Assembly: GCA_030673895.1 (NCBI GenBank)
Contig: JAUTCR010000050.1
Span: 1-64,000, forward strand
Reading direction: 5' to 3'
DNA from: Verrucomicrobiota bacterium JB023
GTDB taxonomy: Bacteria > Verrucomicrobiota > Verrucomicrobiia > Verrucomicrobiales > Akkermansiaceae
Length of the DNA stretch: 64,000 nt
Both the position numbers and the translations under genes were made by a program. Shown one piece after another: positions 9,288 through 17,206 of the stretch. Each line of letters starts with the position of its first letter. The stretch's first letter is position 1. The notes under the pieces were generated by a model that was not told the DNA's origin, made no database searches, and saw only the letters and a program-made list of their open reading frames with translations.

Positions 9288-9877
9288 GCTGATTCGTTTT
9301 TAGTGGTCGAGGATTCTGTCCCACCCTTTTTGGAGAGGACGACGACACCGACGGTGGCGACGAGAAGGAGGACTCCGATAATTTGCAGAGGCAGATTGTA
9401 ACCGGGAGTCTCTGGAGTGCCGAAAAGGGTGCGTCCGATCAGGTGGGTATCAGGGAGTTTGCCCTCTTTAAGGGATTCCTCGATCTTGCCGCTCCGGGTT
9501 TCGGCTGCGGTTTGAAGGTCAAGCTCTTCAAAGCGTTCCCATCCGGATTGCTCCAGAACGCCGAAGACCTGCATGAGGAGGAGCACAGGGATAACGCAGC
9601 CTGCTGCCACACTGGCGGCCTTGAGAGAGCGGGGCTTTCCAGGTTGGAGATCGAGCAGCATGATGATGAAGATGAACAGCACCATGATCGCTCCCGCGTA
9701 GACAAGAATCTGCATGATGCCGACCAGGTAGGCATGCAATCCGATGAATAGAGCCGCCATTCCGACGAAGGCGCCGACCATGCTGAGAGCACTCGCTACC
9801 GGATTGCGGTTCAAAATCATGGATATCGCTCCGAGGGCCGCGAGGATAGCGAAGAGATAGAAAAGTGGTTGTGGCAT
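9284..9877 (-). CDS. nuoJ: NADH-quinone oxidoreductase subunit J
   Basis: 197 aa, five predicted transmembrane helices in the N-terminal 170 residues. The [19 protein letters not shown] segment is the ND6/NuoJ signature helix, which contains the pi-bulge linking quinone chemistry to proton pumping. An insertion of about 50 polar residues (near 95-145) separates the fourth and fifth helices. The short charged C-tail follows a conserved [10 protein letters not shown]. Located between nuoI (63 bp upstream) and nuoK (4-bp overlap). Confidence 0.94.
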   Translation of the reverse strand: MPQPLFYLFAILAALGAISMILNRNPVASALSMVGAFVGMAALFIGLHAYLVGIMQILVYAGAIMVLFIFIIMLLDLQPGKPRSLKAASVAAGCVIPVLLLMQVFGVLEQSGWERFEELDLQTAAETRSGKIEESLKEGKLPDTHLIGRTLFGTPETPGYNLPLQIIGVLLLVATVGVVVLSKKGGTESSTTKNESA

Positions 9878-9940
9878 GAAGTTGGTTGCTTGGATGTCGT
9901 CAGTTGTGGGACCGCAGAGCGTAGGTGAGGAGTGGCCGGT

Positions 9941-10507
9941 TCACTTCAATTCGTTCCACTTGTTAACCAGGCCGACGCGCTTGCCTCCGATTTCGTAAAG
10001 CTTGTCCTTATCGTGCACCATCTGCTCCCGGCTGGTGCCTGTGACGGCGTAGTCCTTGCGAAGGAAAATGGCTTGTTCCGGGCAAACCTCCTCGCACATG
10101 CCGCAGTAGATGCAGCGGATCATGTCGATATCGAATTCCTTAGGCCGCTTTTCCACCTTGGCCCAAGGATCCTCGTTGGGGATTTCACCCGGAACGATTT
10201 TGATCGCCTTCGGAGGGCAAATGAACTCACAGAGCTGACAGGAGACGCAGCGTTCGCGGTCTTGCTCGTCAGTGACGAGGGCGGGGACGCCCCGGTAGTA
10301 GTCCGGCATCTGCTCGTCCCATTTTTGCTCTGGATACTGCATGGTGACCCCGAGGCCCGAGCCATTGAGTGACTCAGCCCCGCGTGACTTTCCTTTCAGA
10401 GAACGGAAAGCATGGCCCAAGGTAACGAGAAATCCCTTGAAGAGGGCAGGAAGGGTCAGCTTGTCAGAGACCGAGAGTTCGGGGCGTTTGAGTTTGACGA
10501 CGGACAT
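9941..10507 (-). CDS. nuoI: NADH-quinone oxidoreductase subunit I (2x[4Fe-4S])
   Basis: About 188 aa from the ATG at 10507. The open frame extends to 10591, but that start lies inside nuoH and adds a Pro-rich leader; MSVVKLKRPELS is the sensible beginning. Two classic ferredoxin motifs carry clusters N6a and N6b: CVSCQLCEFICP and CIYCGMCEEVCP. The subunit passes electrons from NuoG to NuoB next to the quinone site. The start lies 22 bp after the nuoH stop. The amphipathic region before the first motif is longer than a minimal ferredoxin, as expected for NuoI. Confidence 0.94.
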   Translation of the reverse strand: MSVVKLKRPELSVSDKLTLPALFKGFLVTLGHAFRSLKGKSRGAESLNGSGLGVTMQYPEQKWDEQMPDYYRGVPALVTDEQDRERCVSCQLCEFICPPKAIKIVPGEIPNEDPWAKVEKRPKEFDIDMIRCIYCGMCEEVCPEQAIFLRKDYAVTGTSREQMVHDKDKLYEIGGKRVGLVNKWNELK

Positions 10508-10529
10508 TGGGAAGAAGCTGGTGTGAGGT

Positions 10530-11852
10530 TTAGGACGCGGTGGCGGGGCTGGACTTGGGAGCGGTTCGTTTGCCTGGCCCCACAATCTCATCCACGGTTT
10601 TAGCGAGAAGGAACATCAGCGCAGAGAAGACGGCGAGACCGGCCATTGAGATCCAGAAGACGTTCGGGCCCTGCTTATCGAGGGTGGGCTTGGCAATGAG
10701 CAATGCCGTCAGAACGATATTGATAAGGGCCAGCTCGAAGAAGACGACCCAACCAAGGCGCATCAGCTGATCATAGCGGAAGCGAGGGATGGACCAGCGG
10801 ACGAGAATGAAGAAGAGGATGAAAACGACAACCTTGGAGAGAAAGACACCCATGTGAAGCAGGGAGGCCCAGAGCGGAAAGGCTCCATCGTCGACAAGCA
10901 GTCCGTCCAGTCCAAAAGGGAGGGACCAGCCGCCTAGGAAAAGAGTCACGATGAGGGCGGAGCCCACCACCATGGCGGCGTATTCACCCAGGAAGAAGAG
11001 GGCGAACTTCATCGACGAGTATTCCGTGTGATAGCCACCGACGAGCTCGGTTTCACATTCGGCCAAGTCGAACGGTGTTCGGTTGGTCTCTGCGAAGATG
11101 GAAATCGAGAAAATGATGAAAGCGAGCACCATCGGGATCCAGAGCAGCCATCGTTGCGCGCCGCCATTTTCCCAATAAGAAGACTGCCAGATCATGCCAG
11201 CCTCGTTCCAAAGAGGTAGAAGAAGCCAACCATTCGCCGACTGTTCTTGGACGATGCGATTGAGATTGAGGTCGCCGAATACGAGCAACACCGGGATGAT
11301 GGAAAGCCCCAGAGCGATTTCGTAGGAAATCATCTGAGCCGAAGCTCGTACGCCGCCCAAAAATGGATACTTGGAGTTCGATGCCCAGCCCGCGATGGCG
11401 ATGCCATAGACCGCAAGTGAAGAGACTGCGAAAATGAAGAGAGGACCCACGTCGAGGTCGGCAATGGCGCCACTGATGGTAGTTTCACCGTTATCCCACG
11501 CGATCGGGCTCATGAAGGGAATGACCGCGATGGTGATGAGCGAGGGAACCATCGTCATGCAGGGGGCCAGCCAGAAGAACGACTTGCGAACGTGTCCGGG
11601 GGTGAAGTCCTCCTTGAGGATGAATTTCAAGCCATCCGCGATCGGCTGGGTCAAACCACCAAGAGGAAGCTTGAGGTCGTTCTTGAAGCCCAAAATCGAG
11701 GTTGGAATCATCGTTCGATTGGGCCCGACTCGGTCTTGAATAATGGCTGAGAAGCGGCGCTCCGCATAAACCGAATAAGCCACGAAGGTGAGGACAATCG
11801 TGAAGAAAAGCCCAATCTTGATTGAGGTGGCGATGAGGAAAGTGAGGTCCAT
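10530..11852 (-). CDS. nuoH: NADH-quinone oxidoreductase subunit H
   Basis: 440 aa, about nine transmembrane helices, forming the quinone chamber at the joint of the peripheral and membrane arms. Signature segments are ERRFSAIIQDRVGPNRT near the N-terminus, LKFILKEDFTP, and AETNRTPFDLAECETELVGGYHTEYSSM (residues about 255-285, quoted in part). The protein is longer than the usual 320-350 residues because of extra segments around residues 185-225 and a polar C-terminal tail. It starts 33 bp after nuoG. Confidence 0.95.
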   Translation of the reverse strand: MDLTFLIATSIKIGLFFTIVLTFVAYSVYAERRFSAIIQDRVGPNRTMIPTSILGFKNDLKLPLGGLTQPIADGLKFILKEDFTPGHVRKSFFWLAPCMTMVPSLITIAVIPFMSPIAWDNGETTISGAIADLDVGPLFIFAVSSLAVYGIAIAGWASNSKYPFLGGVRASAQMISYEIALGLSIIPVLLVFGDLNLNRIVQEQSANGWLLLPLWNEAGMIWQSSYWENGGAQRWLLWIPMVLAFIIFSISIFAETNRTPFDLAECETELVGGYHTEYSSMKFALFFLGEYAAMVVGSALIVTLFLGGWSLPFGLDGLLVDDGAFPLWASLLHMGVFLSKVVVFILFFILVRWSIPRFRYDQLMRLGWVVFFELALINIVLTALLIAKPTLDKQGPNVFWISMAGLAVFSALMFLLAKTVDEIVGPGKRTAPKSSPATAS

Positions 11853-11885
11853 TAGGATATTCTGAAGGGATTCGTAAGGAGTCTC

Positions 11886-13640
11886 TTAACCGACAATTTC
11901 ACGGTTTTTGATGCGCTCCTTCTCGCGTTCAAGAAGGGGGATGGTGACACCGGTCTCAAGAACAGGCACGCCCAGTTCTCCGACGGAAGTGAGAGTGTGT
12001 CCCTTGAATTCGTCGATCTCGGTGGCCAGCATTTGGAAGACGTCTTCAATCCGGTTTGGTTGCGCGCTCTCGGTATCGAGAGCAGCCAAGAGGCCGGCCA
12101 GTATCTCCCAATCGGGAAGCGCGTCTCCGGGAGGCAAAATGGCCCGATTGAGTCGCTGCAAGCGACCGGCAACGTTGATCATGGAACCACGTTTTTCGGC
12201 GAAGCTCGCGGCTGGCAGAACGACATCCGCGTGGCCAGCTGTCGCATTGGAAAGGAGATGAAGGACAACCAGATGCTTCAGCTTTTCGACCTCGTCGTTG
12301 CTGAAGCCGGCATCGTCGACGATGTCTTCGCCGAGAACGAGGAGAGCTTTGATTTCTCCCGAGGTCACTCCCTCGCGGATGGCGTCCATCTGGGAGAATG
12401 GATCCTCGTTGCCAAGAACGAGTTTAGCTCCCGTGGTGTTCGGGTTGCGGTCAGCGGATACCAGTTTGCCATCGCTTTCCTCGAAGCGAGCCACCAGAGC
12501 ATACCGATCGGTGCCGAGCGCTTTGATGATCTTCTTCGTGAGAATCAGCTCTTCATTGGTCATGCGAGCCGAGGCGATGACCGCGATCTCTTCCGGCTGG
12601 AAGTTGGTGAAGCCTCCCGCTGCCTTTTCGATAGCGGTGGGCATGGGGACCGCCCGGTGCTCATCGTTCTCATTGAGAAGAAGAGCCTGCGTCAGACGGC
12701 GTTCGTTCTGGAAAGCATGATAGGCCAAGCGGTGGCTGTCGGGGAGCCAGGCCGAGTTGACGTCATTGTTTTCTCTCGGCGTGATGCGGTAGATCTCATT
12801 CCCGCGAGTCCAGACCGTGATATTGCAGCCGGTGCCGCAATTCACGTCGATGCTTGGAGTCTCCTTCAGGAACCAGACGCGCATCTGGAAGCGGAAGTCG
12901 TTCGAGGTCAGCGCTCCGACGGGACAAATGTCGACCGTGTTCAGACCGTAATTGCTCTCGAGCTTACGGCCCGGATGGACGGTGAGAGTGGTGTGAGTAC
13001 CCCGATCCGTGAAGCCAAGCACGGGCTCCTCCGCGACCTCATCCATGAAGCGGATGCAGCGGGAACACATGATGCAACGCTCATCATCGAGACGAATGCG
13101 CGGGCCGATATCGACGTTCTTAGGCTTCTTGACCTTGTTCTCCTGGAATCGGGAGCCGCCGCGTCCGTGTTCGACGGAAAACTCCTGGAGTCGGCACTCG
13201 CCGGCCTGGTCACAAATGGGGCAATCCAGAGGGTGATTGATAAGAAGAAACTCCATCACGCCCTCACGGCACTTCTCGACCAATTCGCCAGTGGTCCGGA
13301 TGCCCATGTTTTCCGCCACCGTATTGGCGCAGGCGATGACCGGTCGAGGCATCCAGCCGATTTCTTGATACCCCTCCTCGTTGAATTCCGGATCCTGACC
13401 GGGCCCTAGGCGCGGCGGCATGCCCATCTGCACAAGGCACATGCGGCAATTACCTGGAGAGGAAAGTTTCGGATGGTAGCAGTAGTGGGGCACCAGTTTC
13501 TCAGCCATCTTGCAGGCTTCGATCATACGGGTGCCCTTGGGAACCTGAATCCAGGTCCCATCGATCTGCACGTTGACCAAGCCTTTTTCGGCGGCAAGGT
13601 CCTTGGGAAGTGGTGGACTGGCCGTGGCAGTTTCGCTCAT
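11886..13640 (-). CDS. nuoG: NADH-quinone oxidoreductase subunit G (short form)
   Basis: 584 aa. The N-terminal 250 residues hold the electron-wire clusters: a [2Fe-2S] ferredoxin domain (CYHPKLSSPGNCRMC and a downstream Cys), the N5 motif HPLDCPICDQAGEC with its His ligand, and N4 (RCIMCSRCIRF with CPVGAL). The remainder is a reduced molybdopterin-oxidoreductase-like domain. The protein is far shorter than the roughly 900 residues of E. coli NuoG, resembling compact forms in other phyla. It is the first gene of this operon; nuoA-F are not upstream, where a plus-strand gene diverges. A perfect TGTGA-N6-TCACA palindrome lies about 60 bp before the start. Confidence 0.93.
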   Translation of the reverse strand: MSETATASPPLPKDLAAEKGLVNVQIDGTWIQVPKGTRMIEACKMAEKLVPHYCYHPKLSSPGNCRMCLVQMGMPPRLGPGQDPEFNEEGYQEIGWMPRPVIACANTVAENMGIRTTGELVEKCREGVMEFLLINHPLDCPICDQAGECRLQEFSVEHGRGGSRFQENKVKKPKNVDIGPRIRLDDERCIMCSRCIRFMDEVAEEPVLGFTDRGTHTTLTVHPGRKLESNYGLNTVDICPVGALTSNDFRFQMRVWFLKETPSIDVNCGTGCNITVWTRGNEIYRITPRENNDVNSAWLPDSHRLAYHAFQNERRLTQALLLNENDEHRAVPMPTAIEKAAGGFTNFQPEEIAVIASARMTNEELILTKKIIKALGTDRYALVARFEESDGKLVSADRNPNTTGAKLVLGNEDPFSQMDAIREGVTSGEIKALLVLGEDIVDDAGFSNDEVEKLKHLVVLHLLSNATAGHADVVLPAASFAEKRGSMINVAGRLQRLNRAILPPGDALPDWEILAGLLAALDTESAQPNRIEDVFQMLATEIDEFKGHTLTSVGELGVPVLETGVTIPLLEREKERIKNREIVG

Positions 13641-13939
13641 CGGGACAACAGTCGGACTATGGGATGACGAGAATCAGGGGGCAAGCGGACTTTGTGAAAT
13701 TTTTCACAAGGGGTGCCGAAATTCTGACGAGTCGGTGAATGGCGATGAAATCGCGCGCAACAATTTCGCCAGACGAGGGTGTCTGCCTGCGAAGGCACTT
13801 ATCGGCAGAAAGTTATACAAGGCGCTGAAAGGAAGTCGTTTATGAAATTTTAGATCCGTCATTCTTCCCGGAGGAATCCGAAAATTGGCAAGACTTCTCG
13901 CCATGAGAATGAGTCTCAATAGCAACATGCGTTGACAAG
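13641..13939. other. Divergent intergenic region nuoG / PepSY-TM operon
   Basis: About 300 bp between two divergent operons. It contains the CRP-like palindrome (13692-13709). A TTGACA box at 13932-13937 points toward the plus-strand operon; if it is a real -35 element, the GTG at 13940 would be too close and the in-frame GTG at 13982 would be the start. No further structure was recognised. Confidence 0.45.
13693..13708. promoter_or_regulatory. CRP/FNR-type palindromic operator upstream of nuoG
   Basis: The sequence TTGTGAAATTTTTCACAA (13692-13709) is a perfect inverted repeat with 8-bp arms. Its core matches the E. coli CRP consensus TGTGA-N6-TCACA exactly. The centre lies 60 bp upstream of the nuoG ATG. 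A regulator of the CRP/FNR superfamily is a reasonable inference; which member, and whether it activates or represses, cannot be told. Confidence 0.6.
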
Positions 13940-14680
13940 GTGCCGCCAGTGTTCTTAGGTCTCGGCCGTCCATTTCACGCTGTGTCGTCTCCAACTGTCA
14001 AAGCCGGTCCGGCTAGCCCGCCTCCTTCGGATCAAGAGAGGTCACTGCGACCCTCCGGACCGAAGAAAAAGAAAAAGCTGAAAACCGTCTTCACCAAGCA
14101 GTTCTATCTCTGGCATTGGGTCAGTAGCGCCGTCTGCCTGGCCTCCATGCTGTTGTTCGCGGTGACCGGAATCACGCTTAATCATGCCGAGGACATCAAG
14201 GTGACGCCCAAAGTGAGAACGGAGACTTTTGTCTTGAGCGACACTCAATTGGCGAGCTTGGAGGGACTTGCTTACGATGAAGACACGCCGCTACCGAAGG
14301 CTCTGGCCAAAGAGCTGACCAAAAGGGTCGGGACACCGATCCAAGGTAAGGATGCTGAATGGTCGGAATACGAGATTTATCTGACTCTTGCTCGCCCGGG
14401 GCAGGATGCCTGGTTGCTAATCGACCGAGAGACCGGCGACGTGGAGTTTGAGCAAACCTCGCGAGGAGCAATCTCCTTTCTCAACGACCTCCATCAAGGG
14501 AGAAACACGGGAACCGCTTGGTCTTGGTATCTCGATATCTTTTCAGTGGCTTGCGTCATTTTCACGCTCACCGGGTTGGCTCTGCTCTGGGTGCATTGCA
14601 AGCGCCGCCCGTCCACTTGGCCTTTGGTCGCTGCGGGGATCGTTCTGCCGATCGTGCTCATCGTCTTCTTCGCCCATTGA
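13940..14680 (+). CDS. PepSY-associated transmembrane protein
   Basis: 246 aa from GTG 13940; an in-frame GTG at 13982 is an alternative start and would remove a non-conserved Pro-rich leader. A lysine patch (KKKKKLK) precedes a first helix with FYLWHWVSSAVCLASMLLFAVTGITLNHA, the PepSY_TM signature, followed by a large periplasmic loop and two more helices (YLDIFSVACVIFTLTGLALLW and a C-terminal one). HQGRNTGTAWSWYLD before helix 2 is also typical. The first-helix His and the later His residues could bind haem or metal. Members of this family occur with DUF2271, DUF4198 and ApbE, as here, in extracytosolic flavin or iron redox modules. First gene of a four-gene operon. Confidence 0.85.
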   Translation: MPPVFLGLGRPFHAVSSPTVKAGPASPPPSDQERSLRPSGPKKKKKLKTVFTKQFYLWHWVSSAVCLASMLLFAVTGITLNHAEDIKVTPKVRTETFVLSDTQLASLEGLAYDEDTPLPKALAKELTKRVGTPIQGKDAEWSEYEIYLTLARPGQDAWLLIDRETGDVEFEQTSRGAISFLNDLHQGRNTGTAWSWYLDIFSVACVIFTLTGLALLWVHCKRRPSTWPLVAAGIVLPIVLIVFFAH

Positions 14681-14689
14681 ATTGCTCTC

Positions 14690-15208
14690 ATGAAAAACAC
14701 ACTGCTATTTTCTCTCTCCGGCATGGCGGTTTCCCTCGCCGGGGACTATGAACTGTCGATCGAGATTCCTTCTCTCGATGTCTCGGAATACCACCGTCCC
14801 TATGTGGCCGCTTGGATCGAAGACGATTCCAGGGACCACGTAATGGATCTCGCGCTCTGGTATGAAATGGCCAAGAAGAACGGCCACGGCGAGAAATGGC
14901 TCAAGGACATCCGCAAATGGTGGCGGGTCTCCGGCCGTTCGCTCGAGTTCCCGGTCGAAGGCTTCAGTGGGCCCACTCAACCTCCGGGAACACACACGGT
15001 CTCCTTGAAAGATTATTTGGCCAAGCTCCCGGCTGCTCCCGACAAGGTCTATAAGCTCTACGTGGAGGCCTCCCGCGAGGTCGGAGGACGGGAAATGCTG
15101 GCGATTCCCTTCACCTGGGATGGCGAGACACTCACCGTCAAAGCCGATGAGCCCGTCCAAGGTAAAAACGAGCTCGGAGAGATTTCCGTTCAACCCTCAC
15201 AATCCTAA
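14690..15208 (+). CDS. DUF2271 periplasmic protein
   Basis: 172 aa with a short N-terminal signal (MKNTLLFSLSGMAVSLA). The core YVAAWIEDDSRDHVMDLALWY, WLKDIRKWWRVSG and PPGTHTVSLKDYL is the DUF2271 pattern, a beta-sandwich of unknown biochemical role. It follows the PepSY-TM gene by 9 bp and precedes DUF4198 by 5 bp, so the four genes are co-transcribed. The usual FMN-acceptor motif for ApbE ([S/T]GA[T/S]) is not visible. Confidence 0.85.
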   Translation: MKNTLLFSLSGMAVSLAGDYELSIEIPSLDVSEYHRPYVAAWIEDDSRDHVMDLALWYEMAKKNGHGEKWLKDIRKWWRVSGRSLEFPVEGFSGPTQPPGTHTVSLKDYLAKLPAAPDKVYKLYVEASREVGGREMLAIPFTWDGETLTVKADEPVQGKNELGEISVQPSQS

Positions 15209-15213
15209 TTCAA

Positions 15214-16035
15214 ATGAAAACAACACTTAAGTCCGTCGTTCTTGGTAGCGCCCTCCTCGGAGTAACTGCCTCGTCTCTCTTGGCCCACCGGGCCTGGATT
15301 CTTCCCTCAACTTCAATTCTCTCCGGCGAAAGCCCGTGGGTCTGTTTCGATGCGGCCATCTCCAATGATCTCTTCTTCCCGAATCATCACGCGATGGGAA
15401 CAGAAGCGATTAAGGTCACTAGCCCCAGTGGCAAAGAGGTCGAAAAGCAATTCGAGAAAGACGGCCACATTCGCTCTTCTTTTGAAATCCAGCTTGAGGA
15501 GAAGGGGACTTACCTCATTTCCCGCCATCGCTTGGGCTATTTCGCCTCTTGGCAGGAAGATGGCGAACAGCAGCGCTGGCGTGGTGACCTGGAGGAATTC
15601 AAATCAGAAGGCTTGGCCGAAAAAGAGGGGATTCAGTTGATTGAGTCCGACTCCAAGACGGTGACCTATGTCACCAACGGCGCTCCCGACATCAAGGCTC
15701 TGGAACCAACCGGCAAGGGCTTGGAAATCAAGTTTGACGAAAGCCATCCGAACGATCTCTTCACGGGTGAAGAGGTCGCGTTCACATTCCTGCTCGATGG
15801 TCAACCGGCTGAGGACGTGGAAGTGTTCATCGTGAAAGGGAACGACCGCTTCCGTGACACCGGGAACGAAATCGAAGGAACAACCACCTCGGAAGGAAAA
15901 TTCACCTTCACCGTCGAAGAGGCAGGTCGCTACTGGATCACGGCCAGCAGTTCGGTCGATGCGGGTGAATATGAAGGCGCGCCCAAGCAGAGGCGTTCGT
16001 CCTATACCGCGACGGTCGAAGTGCTTCCTCTCTGA
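15214..16035 (+). CDS. DUF4198 periplasmic protein
   Basis: 273 aa with a cleavable signal peptide ending near SSLLAHRAW. The HRAWILPS start of the mature protein, the FFPNHHAMG segment and the C-terminal Ig-like half (GEEVAFTFLLDGQPAEDVEVFIVKG) are DUF4198 hallmarks; the family is loosely linked to metal uptake. The His at the mature N-terminus and the HH pair could be metal ligands (inference). The stop overlaps the apbE start by one base (TGATG), indicating coupled translation. Confidence 0.85.
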   Translation: MKTTLKSVVLGSALLGVTASSLLAHRAWILPSTSILSGESPWVCFDAAISNDLFFPNHHAMGTEAIKVTSPSGKEVEKQFEKDGHIRSSFEIQLEEKGTYLISRHRLGYFASWQEDGEQQRWRGDLEEFKSEGLAEKEGIQLIESDSKTVTYVTNGAPDIKALEPTGKGLEIKFDESHPNDLFTGEEVAFTFLLDGQPAEDVEVFIVKGNDRFRDTGNEIEGTTTSEGKFTFTVEEAGRYWITASSSVDAGEYEGAPKQRRSSYTATVEVLPL

Positions 16036-17045
16036 TGTTAGCCGGGGAATCTTCTGAAGTCCGTGTTGCGATTCCCAGAGGAATCAATCCGGACTTCCTT
16101 GCCGCGAGAGCCAGCGATGCTGGCTCTCTTTTTGTCTTGGAAGGCGAGACGATGGGGACGACTTGGAAGCTTCACTTCCGATGTCCTCCCCAGTTTTCCC
16201 GCGAGAAGGTCAGAGGCATTGTGGAGGAGGAGCTCGCTCTAGTGATTCGCCAAATGAGTCACTATGCGGAAGACTCCGAGCTGACTCGCTTCAATCAGGC
16301 TCCAGCGGGTCGTTGGCAGAAGCTCTCCCCAGAGTTTTTCACCGTGTTGCATCGGGCCTTGGCTATCGCGCGGATCACTGGAGGACGGTATGATCCCACG
16401 CTTGGCCAGATTTCCCGCCGGAACGGGTTCGGACCGGAAATGCATGAGGCACCCGTTCGGAAAAATCCTCCGGGGTGGGCCGCCCTGCAGCTGGCGGACG
16501 ATCGATTGGAGGCGAGACATGAAGGACAGTGCTTCCTCGATCTCTCCTCAATAGCCAAGGGATATGCCCTCGATCTGATAGGCGAAAGCTTGGAGCGAAG
16601 GGGCGTGCTCAATTACCTTTTTGAGATTGGAGGTGAATTTCGCGGGAGCGGGATCAAGCCGGACGGACAGCCTTGGTGGGTCGATCTCGATCCTTTCCGA
16701 GGAAGTCATGCCGGACATCCAGTGATCCGCGTTGCTCTGTGTGGGGTCTCCCTCGCGACCTCCGGCACCGCGGTGCAATCGATCGTTGAAGGGGGGCAAT
16801 TGCGGCATCACCTCATCGATCCGAGGACAGGAAGCTCGGTCGAGTCGGATCTTCGTGCCGTCTCGGTATTGGCCTCATCTTGCTTGGAGGCAGATGCCTG
16901 GGCAACGGCCTTGTTCCTGATGGGGCCTGAGGACGGCTTGGCGCTGGCTGCGAATCGGGGGATAGCCGCCTATTTTGTCATTGCGGACGGCGCCGGCGTC
17001 CGTGAGGTCTCCACTCCCGCTTTTAGCGAGCTCTTCGAGGATTAA
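16035..17045 (+). CDS. apbE: FAD:protein FMN transferase
   Basis: 336 aa. Uses FAD to attach FMN covalently to Ser/Thr of extracytosolic proteins. Motifs in order: GETMGTTWKLHF (residue 36), DLSSIAKGYALDLI, YLFEIGGEFRGSG, LATSGTAV, HHLIDPRTG and the Mg-binding CLEADAWATALFLMG. No signal peptide or lipobox is visible at the N-terminus (MLAGESSEVRV), which is unusual for ApbE; the true start could differ, but TGATG coupling supports this one. Last gene of the PepSY-TM/DUF2271/DUF4198 operon, so its substrate is probably a product of this operon or a partner encoded elsewhere. Confidence 0.92.
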   Translation: MLAGESSEVRVAIPRGINPDFLAARASDAGSLFVLEGETMGTTWKLHFRCPPQFSREKVRGIVEEELALVIRQMSHYAEDSELTRFNQAPAGRWQKLSPEFFTVLHRALAIARITGGRYDPTLGQISRRNGFGPEMHEAPVRKNPPGWAALQLADDRLEARHEGQCFLDLSSIAKGYALDLIGESLERRGVLNYLFEIGGEFRGSGIKPDGQPWWVDLDPFRGSHAGHPVIRVALCGVSLATSGTAVQSIVEGGQLRHHLIDPRTGSSVESDLRAVSVLASSCLEADAWATALFLMGPEDGLALAANRGIAAYFVIADGAGVREVSTPAFSELFED

Positions 17046-17059
17046 CTTGAGACACCGGT

Positions 17060-17086
17060 CCGCACCCATGCGAATGCGGTTTTCTT
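17060..17086 (+). terminator. Possible Rho-independent terminator after apbE
   Basis: CCGCA (17060-17064) pairs with TGCGG (17075-17079), followed directly by TTTTCTT. The stem is short (5 bp), so this is a weak call; it sits 15 bp after the apbE stop. Confidence 0.4.
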
Positions 17087-17206
17087 AAGTATTGGCTGCC
17101 GAGTCGGGGGCTCCTTTCTCAAGTTAAACAGTTAACCTGATTTCAGAGACGATTTCTGAAAGATGCATCTGCGGTCCTATTATCTATCAGGTCTTACCAC
17201 GAACCT

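Noticed and set aside
11997-13409. Long plus-strand open frame of 470 codons
   Set aside because: Antisense to nuoG; no family features, and the minus strand has unambiguous complex I motifs. A GC-rich coding strand often leaves the antisense frame open.
13932-13960. TTGACA with TTAGGT as a sigma-70 promoter
   Set aside because: The -35 box is good but the -10 is poor; kept only as a remark in the intergenic entry.
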